Source: Polytrichum commune (Eukaryota > Streptophyta > Polytrichopsida > Polytrichales > Polytrichaceae). Taken from it: 64,000 nucleotides of DNA. Where the stretch lies: NCBI GenBank assembly GCA_950295325.1, contig OX485803.1:12894001-12958000 (forward strand). Reading direction: 5' to 3'. A program made the position numbers and the translations under genes. The notes below the pieces were generated by a model, which ran no database searches, had not been told where the DNA came from, and worked only from the letters and a program-made list of their open reading frames with translations. Shown one piece after another: positions 34,375 to 45,900 of this stretch. How positions within the stretch are numbered: position 1 is the stretch's first letter; each line of letters opens with the position of its first letter.

Positions 34375-36339
34375 TCAAGACTATCCATATGTTTGTTTCT
34401 GGTTTGTTACGTGCATAATGTAGCCATTTCAAATGGCCATTTCTTTTAAAAATAAAACATCTACAAGTTTCTTTGTGTCATAGCTATTGTAGACTTGTCA
34501 AAGAAGTTCAAAGAAGTTGAAGTTTGAAAGTTTGAGTTATGCCATTTGCACTGAAATGCATGTGCACGCTTCTAACTTGAACACTGAATTGACTCTATCT
34601 AACAAAACTTTGTCATATCTAGTGACATTTGGGAGATGTCACTAGATGGAACTCCCAATTTTTAATACATACATGAATTTTTCTCGCCATCATATTTGTT
34701 GCTTCACAATTGCTCCTTTGTTTGTTTTGAATAAGTCTATGGCTTAGAATAGGTGTCTACAACACCCTTGCTTCAAATATTTATGTTAAATTGCTCAAGC
34801 CTCCAATAATTTATATTCCAATGCCCAATCTTTCCTTTCGGATTTGCTAACACATTGATATTTTCACTCCATGCTCTTTGCACTCCTAGGTTACCAATTC
34901 CCTTGAATTGTCATGAATAGGTGTCTCTACCTTAGAGGGTGTATAAACCAACACTCGAGAGGGCTTAGCCGATTTAGATCAACGGTATAAATGATTGGCT
35001 TAGCAAATTGACCTAGATTTATGGGTTGCTCGACCCAACTCTCGACGCAACCTCCAAACCTAACCTCCAATAACATGTAGTGATGTAAGCATCCACATCA
35101 AAGTTGGGACATAGGACTTAGGACCCCACGTGAAGTAATAAGTCCCAATTTTTATCCTTTCAACAACTAAGTTTGCACATATTGACCTTAAGTGAACTAA
35201 GACTTGGGACCCCTTTTGAACCAACCCTTAGTGAACCGCCCTCGTTCACATCAACTTAAAGTGCCGAATTTATTTTTCTTTTCTTTCTTTATTCCCCGGC
35301 CCAAGGAAGATGGTGGTCCACCAAATTGTCCTATTAGTGTGGGTTACCATTTGGGGTTACGTATTGCTAGAACTTTTTACCGCATTATTATATTTTAACT
35401 AACTAGATTACATCATATTCTTCAGTGTGCGTACTAAATACTTGTGTCATTTGGGTAAAAAATTATACTCTCTGTAAAATATTATAGCAATGCGTAACTG
35501 CAAACAATAACCCCCACTAATTAGGCAAAATAGCATAGTAAATACCATAAGCCTTGTAGTTGAATTTTAACATTGGCTAGGCATTTTTAAAATTTAAGAT
35601 CATGACTGGTCATCTCTAGATTCCACCTATAAGAAGATAGAGCAATATTACTTTATAAGTTATCCATAAATCAGAATAAGGAAAACTTATTTGGAAATCA
35701 ACGTCTAGAATTTGACAATGACTTAGTTGAAGAATGAGGTAAGTAAACCTAATTTGGTTACTTATCTTGATTGAAAATAATTATGTTTAAATGGTCTTTG
35801 GTTAAGTGTGTATCCAAGAATGGACACCAAGACGACACGTGTTTGATAGATTTGGAAGAAAGGCATAATGTTCCTCAATAAACCACACAATGTTTAATAC
35901 TCTCAAACAATATTCTTTACTAAAATTGTCGGCACTACCCTCTCCACTGAGATTCTAGATTGAGGGGACCTACCTACATGACCGATTAACAAGCACAAGA
36001 ATATTCACTTGTTGGATTGTATAAACTTTGCCATTTAAATTATTGTTTCGAGGATGCCAACCCTAATTACGCCCTTAGCCTTAAACACTGAAATAAATTT
36101 GTTAATTAATTAAAACACAATTTCATTTCAACCTTGAACGGTCCTCATTTAAATCACCCTTTCATATAAATGATGACGTCAGCCCTAATTTCACTATATA
36201 TATAATAACAAAAATTTGCAGTAGGACCCCCTTCCACGGATTTGGGGTACTCTTTTCCCTAAAAATATACATTTATAGTTTTCTCCGGACCAAATTCAGT
36301 GGTAATAGGATCCTTATGTTTCAATAAAATTTTGAAAAG
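34375..36339. other. Element A 3' non-coding region
   Basis: AT-rich, apart from the short MITE at 35335-35519. Nothing coding is seen between the ParB-MTase stop and the right TIR. The part near 36200-36330 resembles, in reverse, the subterminal DNA of Element B (a CCGTGGA block). Confidence 0.4.
35335..35519. mobile_element. Short MITE, copy 2 (TAGTGT family), nested in Element A
   Basis: TAGTGTGGGTTACCATTTGG at the left end; the right end in reverse reads TAGTGGGGGTTATTGTTTGC. Length 185 bp, same family as 6840-7027. Its position inside Element A means it inserted after, or travelled with, that element. Confidence 0.65.
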
Positions 36340-36396
36340 CGAGCGGAGAAATTCACGAAAACATGACGCTCACCGCTCTACGCTCTACGCTCATGC
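36340..36396 (-). repeat. Element A right TIR
   Basis: In reverse it begins GCATGAGCGTAGAGCGTAGA, then GCGGTGAGCG, with a CTCCGCTCGC block further in. It pairs with 25609-25664 and shares the core of the Element B TIRs. Confidence 0.75.
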
Positions 36397-36907
36397 TGTA
36401 ACTTTCCCCATTGAAACCGATTAAATGATAAGATGGATGGTGTGGAACGTTTGTTGCTCACATAGTTGATTTTGCAATGCTATAGTATTCCGTTCATTAT
36501 TTGGTACTTGTACGATTTATAAAAAAAATATGATACCAAAAATTGGTCTCTCTAAAAATTTACAAATAAACATAGGGTGCTTAAAAATATGTCAAAGTAA
36601 CTTTATATCTACAAATAGGGAGGGAATAAATACCGAGAGGTGCATAAATACCCCCCCATTAAATACCCCATTATCGCACGTGGTTACAAAATGTAAGGGG
36701 GTGTGACCCCCCCGTGTCTCATCTTGAGGGGTGGGGAGCGGGCATGTTGTAGGTATCTTGCATGCGGTGATATCGTTTGCCCCACGTAGACCCGTCCGTT
36801 GGCCCTAGTAGAAAGGAGAGCGCAGTTTAGAAATTAGATTGTAGAGATATTTCTATAACAGAAAAAGAAATATCAAACCAAATGGGAATACGTAGAGTAC
36901 CTGCAAG

Positions 36908-37777
36908 TTATGGTGTAGACGTTGAAGCGGCACACTTCCCGTTTTTTGGACGGGAAGATGAAGGAACGTTGGTGACACCAACAGTAGTATTGGGCACAAT
37001 GGGATTGGGTGCAGGGGCTTTGAGTCCAGCAGCAGCTTCACGTTCAGAACTTAGTGCCTCCAACAAGGCCGTTGCTTGTTTAAACGATAAATCAGACCAA
37101 ACTGCAGGGTCGGTGATACGAAATTCATGGTAGAATCGGAACATTTGGTGTGTTCCCAAATCTCCCGGTACAACCGTCTTGAGCATCGATTTGGCCTTCC
37201 AAACTGTGAGTTTGTCTATGTCGCCCGCATAGTCAATTTGAAATAAGTCCAAGAGGATCTTCACATGACCTGATTCAAAAGCGCATGAAGTTGTCTATGT
37301 TTGTAAAAAACATGTGCACAGGGAACAACAAAAGAATCATGGCATTCATATGTACATATTAACACAATACATGCATAAACATATATGTGAATTACAAATG
37401 CGAATATTAGTATTTTTTGAAACTTCAGTAGTTATGAGGCGAGCATGTTGTTAGTTGAAAGCGGGTCATGGTGCAAGTAATTAGAGATTAATACTGAAGA
37501 TGGAGTATTCACCTGGACATGGCTCTGAGCCATATCTGTCCTTGAATGCTTTCTTGTTGTCTGCATATTTAGTGACAAATGTGTTGGCTTCCTTGATGGT
37601 ATCGAAAGCTAGCGGATTCGTGAAATCTTTATAACCGCAAACATCCAACATGCGATTCTGTGCCTCTGTGGGATAAAAAGAGGTTGTGGAGGAGCGACGT
37701 CTTTTCTTGGGCTCTGGCTCTGACTCCGGCAAATCAGCCTTCAGTTTTGTTTGGCTTGCGTAGTTGATAGAAGCCAT
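36908..37777 (-). CDS. Unidentified protein with nuclear-localisation signal (two exons)
   Basis: Model: exon 37513-37777 (ATG at 37777), then exon 36908-37269, joined CCAG|GTGAAT to TCAG|GTCATG with matching phase, 208 residues. After a short N-terminus comes EPEPKKRRRSS, a clear basic nuclear signal. A folded-looking central part follows (GYKDFTNPLAFDTIKEAN ... RYGSEPCPGHVKILLDLF ... KAKSMLKTVVPGDLG ... HEFRITDPAVWSDL). The tail is Pro/Ser/Ala-rich. I do not recognise the family. It lies 0.5 kb outside the right end of Element A, transcribed towards it. Composition and splice fit make it a credible gene, possibly part of another mobile element. Confidence 0.5.
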
Positions 37778-37932
37778 TGATATGAGGAGTTTGAACTGCA
37801 TGAAAGGTATAAGTACTAGAGAACTTGAAATAACGTAAGCCATGAAACAATTGGGCAAATGGATTCCATTCGCGATTGAGATCACACAGCCTCAAGGAAA
37901 ACAAAGTCACTGAACAGGTAAATGTTAACAAC

Positions 37933-38937
37933 CTGATGGGCGAGTATAAGATGGAGGAGCTGAACTGGTGGAATAACGGGACTCCTCTGCAAAATAATTT
38001 GTAAAGCCTACAATATCTTTTACAGTCTCAAAGGAAGGGAATGCGCTTGGAGGTGGTAGACGGCCACTTTTCAATGCTGCAAGAGCATCCTACAAACACC
38101 ATATCCAAATTTCAAACTTGTATGTGGCAATAAAGCGATAATGGATTATCACAAAATCCAGAAACAAGTACCTCAAAGACCACTTCATCATATCACCAAT
38201 ATACTCAACTATAGTACGACCCCAGACTGCTTGGTACAATTACGACCAATAATCACGAGGAAACAAAAAAGAAATTAATGTAATTTGAAAGGATGTTCAA
38301 CGAGATGAACTGGCCATCTCAAGTGTCACACCAACTTGTATATATTAGTCCAAATTAAGTAGCCATCTATCTTTCTCGTGTGACCACCCATGTAACGCAA
38401 ACAAAGAAAGTAACTATCATTTTCGTTCAACGTCAGCCCAATGGCCAAAGGATTGTGTCTCGACAACTATAAATTGGTGCCCAGCTCAAATGAGCATGGA
38501 GTTTTGCGTAAGTTAGAACCATCATCCAGGAATAATGCTAAGCAGTGATGATCCTCGTAATTAAAATTGAAGAAATAATATAGCACTCTGAAACAAAATC
38601 TTTTTGGCAGATTGTCTGCTCATCCTACGCAGAAGCGATAAAACACTTGATAAATATAATATGTACGTACATAGCTTGGATGGACACACCCACTAAAGTC
38701 ATGCATATATTGTTTCCAGGAATAACTTGGTAATGTCAAGCTATGCAATCAGCAAGAATTCACTACGAAACTGCAAGATGAAATATGTTCAATGAAACGT
38801 AACGTACAGTGTTGATTTACAGAAGATGAAAGTTCGGACTTTCGGATGCCGTTTGAGAATGGTGAAAGCAAAGGCAGAGACGAAGCTTGCGGCTTGCGGC
38901 TGCAGAGGAGGACAGAATGACATGCACTCTTAATCAA
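37933..38937 (-). CDS. Possible organelle-targeted protein, 5' exons only (partial)
   Basis: Exon 38821-38937 (39 codons, ATG at 38937) is rich in Ser, Leu, Lys and Arg and has no acidic residue until its end, like a transit peptide (MIKSACHSVLLCSRKPQASS). It joins in phase 0 (TCTTCT|GTAAAT to TTTGTAG|GAT) to exon 37933-38089. That exon includes LKSGRLPPPSAFPSFETVKD and ends at CATCAG|GTTGTT in phase 1. No following exon in phase is clear; the next minus-strand ORF belongs to a different frame. I do not recognise the protein. It may be a 5' gene fragment. Confidence 0.4.
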
Positions 38938-39286
38938 TGACGAGAAGCCTCAAGAATATAGACATAATGAAGGACAATACTAGGCAGCACTCTTTATATA
39001 GTGGAAGCGGAACTCTCAGTTGCTGCTCTGTGACTGACACCACCGTCCAGTCTATTCTCAAGTTCTCTCGAACTCGTAACCCACTCTAAAAGAAAGAGTC
39101 CCAGTCCCAACTGAACTCACCATCTGCAGTTTTCACAAGATACAAAGCCTTCTATGTCTCATGCACAGACACACAGACAACCCAAGTTAACTGCAACTAT
39201 GCTGGCCAAAATTCTTGGAAGGAACTGCAATTTGGATCAATTTGGTTCATGAGATTCATGTTGGTACCATATTTCAACTTTTGCAG

Positions 39287-39553
39287 AAATTTCAAACAGA
39301 CGTTGTGGTGGATCTGGTATGCTATCGTCGGCATGGTCATAATGAGCAAGTTTGTGCCAGACCTCCTTCTCTTTCATTACACCTTAGTCAGTTGCTACCT
39401 GTAATATGCCTTCTACAACTTGGGGATCATCTGTCTTATTTCAGGTCATTGATAGTTGGGCCACTGATGTGAACTCCAAGTTTGAGACTGAGTGTGCTGC
39501 TGCTGATTCATACGCTCCCAGTTTGCATGAATGGCTGGCTAGCAACTGGCAAG
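39287..39553 (+). pseudogene. 2-oxoglutarate dehydrogenase E1 (OGDH) fragment
   Basis: Two exons with good splice sites: 39287-39349 (TTGCAG|AAATTT, ending CAA|GTTTGT) and 39445-39553 (TTTCAG|GTCATT, ending CAAG|GTATAC). The first encodes TDVVVDLVCYRRHGHNE, the diagnostic ThDP-enzyme block of OGDH E1 (VVDLVCYRRFGHNE). The second resembles the segment some 70 residues later (family KDYIPQKRDWLASHWTG; here DSYAPSLHEWLASNWQG). The stretch between them and all of the large remaining protein (about 1000 residues) are absent. It is a gene fragment with its introns kept, so it came by DNA-level duplication or capture, not by retroposition. Confidence 0.72.
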
Positions 39554-42323
39554 GTATACAGACCCATTATCTTGTGAGTTTGTGTTATTGAAAATTGTTC
39601 AGTCTGCTGGATATGAATTATTATTCTCAAAATGATCTCAAAATGTGGGCATTACATTCTTAAGTAGCCTATTTAGGTTTTGCAAATGGAGTAATTCTTA
39701 GGTAATCTAGGTAACCTAGGAATGATTTCATTTGGGACACACCTCTTCGACGAAATCTTGGTAGATGGAAGAAGGCTTTGTGTCTGAAGATAGGCAACAA
39801 TAAGGTGTTGACTAATGAGAGCATAGTATTAGGTAAGTTCATAGTAGGTTAGTTGAGAAGCACTTTCTCTTTTGAAAATATGGGGCATGATCAAGATGGC
39901 TAGCACAAATGGACCTTTCTATGTGACAATAGGCCATGGCGTATTTTGGTTCAGAAATTGAGATGCGATTCAAAATATTTGAGTTGCATGGCTTGCGAAT
40001 CCACATTGTAAGGCTAATCCAATGAGATAACCGGCATGGGTGGAGTCACCTTACCTGGAATCAAGTTGTGGTCAAAGCAACATATTTTGTTGATGTGTCC
40101 ATTTTTTATTGACTACGAGATGGCACATTAACTTTAAAGTGGTGGGCCCTGTAGATAGGTTTTTAGATTGGGTTCCAATTAAGAAAACCACACAGGGAAA
40201 ACCAAATGAGTGTCAGGTGTTGCATCTAGGGATCACCATTGAGTTAATTGATAGATTACAAGAGAATTAGGATGTATTTAGGACAACAAACACAGGGAAA
40301 AAGACTTCTAGAGCGAGTTTTAGGATTGATTCAATTAAGGTTGAGGGTCACTCACAGCAGTACATGCAATTGATCAGTCACTCCCTCACAACCCACTCTC
40401 ATCAGTAACATCACTCTTATAATGTGTTTTGCAATTCAGGGAGTCACAGCTCGGCAATTATCATTTGGTTACGCCATAGTCTTAGAAAACCCAAGGCATG
40501 AACTCCTTGAGTGAACCATAGTCTCTTCAGTAAAGTAACCAAGTACCAAAAGGCCACACCACAATTAGTAAGGATATCATGTTCACACTTGACTCCTCCT
40601 ATGGTTAAGTGATTGATTTAATTAGATAAAGACCACAGAAATGAATTATTTCCTTAGTTAGTTTTAGACTTAACACTTTCACAGTGGAATTGAATGCATT
40701 AAAATAAATTATTAAAATTAACAAAAGTCTAACGTGTGACAGTAACCTAGTGACCGAGTCTAAGCGAAGCGAACTGAACCGGACCGGGACCGTAAGAGTC
40801 TAATCGGTAGGACCATAGTCTGCACGGCACGGCCATAGTCTAGTCACCAGTAACAGTCACAAGTAACCAGTGTCAAGTCACGTCTCATAGAGAGGGCCAT
40901 AGTCTTAGTATCCAGTAACCAGTAACAAGTAGCCAGTCACCAGTAACCAAGTCAGCGTCAAGTTCTCGAAGGTGATGCTGGCCACTCCTCCTTTTATGCT
41001 TGCCCTGTTAGCCTCACCCAAACCATATGGGTTAATGGGCAGTTTACTTCTCCCACAGCTTTTTCCTCACGAGCAGACGCGTCGGCTCCATCAGCAGACT
41101 CCATTCGCACGCGGCACCTTCTTCTTCTTCGCCAGGCGCATCATCCCTTTCACATGCAATCTTCTCCTTGTGAAATTGAACTGATACTTCGTCTCCACGT
41201 TTCTACCAGTGCACTCTTAGAGAATTCATGGAACTAATTCCGAAGTTCCACTAGCTCACATCGAGAACTATCCTCATTAGTAGAAAAAGAGGACCATCAC
41301 AGTCACTTTCTTGCTTCTCAAACTGCAATCCACCTTCATCGGGGAGAATCACTCGTCCGGTGGCATTTGATCGTTCTCCGATAAGGTGCTTTATTCATAT
41401 GTTGATGAACGAACCAGGGTAACAATCTGCCACCCTTTTCTCTGAGAAGGGGAGACAAACAAGAGGTTGCTTCCCTCTCCTTTTCTGTGCAAGATTATAG
41501 TTTGAACGAATTAATTCTCACAGACTTTTCAATCTCTTTTCACAGAAGTTAGATCTCAACGTGCGCACTGATCGAAATTTCAGATTGGGTGAGAAGTTGG
41601 TGCTTAAGCATTTGCTCTGACTTCACATCAGATAGCTCGAGATTGCCACAGCCAAATCACATGGCCGAACACACCCAGAGAGAATTAACTTCACACTCAC
41701 AAGATTCATTCACTTCACTACCAAGGGAGACGATACACCACTCGACATTACTTCTCACCGTGCTCATAAGATTAAGGGTAGTTACATCACTCCTTTCACA
41801 GGAGAAATCCACCGCACCATCATACTCAAACTCAAACAGATATCAGAAATCTATATCTGAGGTTCTCTCAGACTTATTCTGCAAGACCACTTCAATTGGT
41901 GGACAATTCTTCTCAACTAAAGTAGGGGTTCACACTTCTGAAACCTACGAATATGTTGCAACATCAACTGCAGTAGCACGGTGACAGCAACTCCCTCTGA
42001 CATTCTATGCACCAGACAGAGGGACACTTACAAACTATCCCAATTTCCTTTGACAGGATTCAAGACACAATCCTTGTATCTTCTCAAACAAACTCCTTTC
42101 ACCGGATTACATTGTTAAAGCACTTCCTCGTACTTAGATACATTCACAACACAACTTATTACAACTAGAGGCTTTCAGGACAATTCATGGAATTCCATTC
42201 ACTTCAATGAACCCGGAAGGATCTCTTCCTTCTCAGAAGAGACTCAACATTCCCACAAGCAATTCCTCTCAATTCCCTTGAGAGAAACAACCACACATCA
42301 AGACTCACTCCCGGGAAACTCAA
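39554..42323. other. Spacer between the OGDH fragment and Element B
   Basis: No gene recognised. A cluster of AGTAACCAGT-like short repeats lies at about 40840-40955. The ORFs at 40972-41184 and 41589-41984 lack protein-like features. Confidence 0.4.
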
Positions 42324-42373
42324 GTATGTGAGCGTAGAGCGGAGAGCGGAGAATGAAGAGCGGAAAATTTTAG
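42324..42373 (+). repeat. Element B left TIR
   Basis: GTATGTGAGCGTAGAGCGGA followed by GAGCGGAGAATG, built from GAGCGTA/GAGCGGA heptamers. Confidence 0.8.
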
Positions 42374-42983
42374 ATTTGTTGGATAATTTTAGGGGAAGGG
42401 TTGCCTATTTCCGTGGATTTTAGGGATAGTATGTCTTCAATTTTTTTGAAAGACACCCCATTCCCGTGGAGATATTAACCAAACCTTGTTCGAGGAACAA
42501 ACGGAATCTATAGGCGTGGAAGATTGCATTTGTTATCAAACTTCTTATAGTCTAGGTTTCAAATACATTCATATTAAATTAGGGCTTACGTCATCAATTG
42601 AATACCAACATAATCATATGATGAACATATGAGTTAACCTTAACACACACATTCAAGCATCTTGAAATGTGGTCGAGAGCCTAACCTTACCAACAACATT
42701 CAAGGTTCGGCAATGGGGCCAATAATTTAACCTTAACACAAACATTGAAACCATTGTAACCATTCAAAGACACTCACATCCTTAGGTTGTTTCAAGTACA
42801 ACTAAACTAGACAACCTCCAAAGTATATTCAACCCGTCCACCCGAACCTATCTAGAGAATTGAAATCAAACACCAACCAACTTCAATAAGGGAATGAATG
42901 ACGTTTGCAATGGCCACTTAAAAATTCAAGAAATAACTTATAAAGTAAAATCAATACAAACAAAATCGAGGTCCGAGACGTAG

Positions 42984-45900
42984 TCAACAACTAGGACTAC
43001 CTTGTCTATCACTATCCTCGCCCTCCTCCGCCTCTGTGTCTACATAAACCTCTACTAGTTTGTTGAAAGGTCGGATGCGACTAGGAGGTGGAGTCGGAGC
43101 TTCCGCTAAAAGATTGGTAAGCCCGGCCGCATAGCAAGGGAGCTCGAACGTCGTGGAAGGCGTTGAGAACATGTCCGCGGTAAGGACGCGATTAGAAAGT
43201 GGGGACTTGGCCTTAGGACTCGAAAACATGCGTCGACAAAGGATTGCGTTCTCCGTGGGGTCTCTGAACACCAAAGCAAAAATATTAGAAACAATATGAC
43301 AAAGGAGGAAGGGTAAATGACATCAAGGCATACACGCAAAAACAAAAAAATTCGAACTTACGCACAAAGGAACCCGAATGCCCTTTTGGTCTTCTTCTGA
43401 GGCGGATCAAACATAGATGTAGACGGTGGTGGAACTGATCGAGTAGTTAGAGCAGGCTAGGGATCGCGCATAGGGAGTAGGAGTGCATTGAAAATGACGG
43501 GGTCACTCTCAAGAGCCACAATATGCCGCTCAAGGGAGCGACATGCTACAATCGAACCACCTAAAACAAAGACATGTAGGAGGTTAGTATGGTAACTTGG
43601 GTAAAAAAAATCAAGGAAAATTCAATGTAAGGACGATGCGGAAAGATAATGCTTACCTACACCACACTGCCAGTTCATAATAATATAGTTCTTGTCGGTG
43701 AGAGTAGTGAAAATGATAGAAAAAAAAACGTGATGTTTTTCGCGAGCACCCCTCCAAGGTACCCCATCACTGCGCATGGCCTGGCACTTCTCATCGGTGA
43801 AGGTATTCAACCAGCCATCACGTTGGAGGTGGTAACCATACTCCTGGGCGGCCTCCGGTCGCACTTTCAGAACGGAGTTAACACAAACAAGAACCTTGAT
43901 ACTGAATTTCCGAGTCTGAAAAAATGAATACGATTTCATAAGACTGAATTCGTGAAATGAAAAGCAAAACAAATGCGGGTCGGAAGATAAAGAGTTGCTT
44001 ACCACTCCAGAGGGGACCACGGGGTTCTGGAGGTCCAAATCAGCCATCCCAAACCAATCTTCGGCCACTTAGAAGTCGTAAGTGTGAGCCCAATCGAAAA
44101 TAAGCCTAGAAACACTTGCACTCGCACAATGGGCAAGCACAACGACACCATGATCATATAGGTTAGATTTTGCAAATGCAAAAAGACATTCATAGTATGA
44201 CTCGTGGAGCTTGTTCCAAACAGGAACTTCGGTGGAGATGTTGGGCACCGGCAAATTCTCGGGAATGTCCGCGAAAATCAAATCGAGCCCGTTGTGAATA
44301 TTCGAGGAGGTGTTCACACGGGAACGACCTGCCCTAGCCTGCAAGGAAAAATTAATGAGAAAAAATGAAGAAAAAAAAAATCAATCCAAATAGAAATGAG
44401 TATGATCAATTCCAAAGGAAAACATACAAACCTTGGCAATGAACTCTTGGATGCGCGTATATGCCGGGAGGGGACTTCCTACAATGTCGGAATCCAGCAT
44501 GAGTTGCACCATGTCCACATTTTCGATGAGGGCAAGCGTGGTAGGCGACTCCGAAGAGGTGGCACTCGTATCCAAGAGGGCGGCCTTCCTCTTGCGAGGC
44601 AATGAGAGAAGAGAAGTGCCACTGTGAGAAGGAGTAGCATTAGATTGTGGACGAAAGGCCGAGGGAGTACCGGAGGGGGCAACCGATGGAGGAACCGAGG
44701 GAGCGAGAGATGGACTGTGTGGAAGGGTGTGTGGCTCAAAGGGAGGCTTTGAACCACTCCGAGTGACAATTTGGGAAGAGGCTTGAGTGGCAGTCTTCTT
44801 TGCTCTACCCTTTCCCCTTGGTACCTTAGGCGGAGGAAGCGGAATTTCAACGATGTCGGGCTCTTCAAAGGTGACAATGTTGTCCTCAAGAGCACTACTA
44901 ACAAGGCTATCAAATAGAGGCTTCTCTTCCACTGGGACAAATCCTGCGGAACAATCAAAGTACCATCCCGCAGCCTGCAAATGGGACTCGGGAAACTTGG
45001 TTGTTTGCTTGGTCGTGTACACGCAAAGGCTAGAAAGTACGTTCACCCAGTCCGAGAGGTAGGCGGGCAAGGAAGATAATGCCAATGCATTCTTTGCAAC
45101 CAACTCTCTCAGGATATAACTACAACACAAAACAAGAGAGTAAGAAAACCATGGGTTGGAGCAAGAACCGTGAAGAGGGAGAAGTGCAAAAGAGGAGGAT
45201 AAATGCATTACCGATATGTAACGCGCTTGATAGCGAGAGCCCCCTCCTCAAACTCCGAGAGGTTATCACCTTTGGCAAATGCGATGTCCGGGTTATCGCC
45301 GAGATAAGGCTTGAAGGCTCTATCCCAAAGGACAATCCGCCAATAATCAACATACTCACGAGGGCGCAAGATAGTCTCGGATGCATCCCAATCGATGTCG
45401 ACGCCGAGGTTTTCTTGAAAGGTATCAATTTCAATGGAGACCTCTGTCTCCAATTGCACAAAGTGAGATGATTAGATACGGAACAAGCGGAATAAAAAAA
45501 ATGAAAGAAAATGAGGTGGAGGGGGTGTATGAACCTGAGCCCAAAATGACGCCTTGTGAAGCCAGTCGTCCAGAATTTTCTCCCTCAAGGGCTTATCGAT
45601 GGGGAACTTGTTGTCCGACCTTTCTTGAAGAGGTGCGTTCCACCAATGAAGCCACTTGGCTTTGAATGAAAATTCAACAGGACACGTGACAATCTTTTGC
45701 AACTTCTCAATTGTCATGTCCGGCGAGTGGAACTCATTAAAGTGTCGGTCAATCTTGAAACAACCAAAAAAATGAAATGAGTAACTCTCGAAGAGTTGGC
45801 TAATGAAAAAATATGAAGAGCATTAGGAACACGAAAAAAATGATACCTCGTGAAAGAAGTCATACCCATTGTCATGGTGAGCAACGGAGATGTATTTCTC

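Larger units (their letters stand above)
25609..36396. mobile_element. Element A: MULE-type transposon carrying a ParB-methyltransferase-like gene
   Basis: Bounded by terminal inverted repeats: left GCATGAGCATAGAGCATAGA, right (read in reverse) GCATGAGCGTAGAGCGTAGA. Inside are a Mutator-like transposase pseudogene (-), a small Cys/His ORF (-), a basic/acidic ORF (+), a 127-bp palindromic tandem array, a ParB-MTase-like gene (+) and a short MITE. Gene content and divergent order match Element B at 42324-54879, and both share the TIR core TGAGCGTAGAG. Clear 9-bp target duplications are not visible, so the exact ends carry an uncertainty of a few bases. The transposase has lost its last exon, so A is probably not autonomous. 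Confidence 0.82.
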
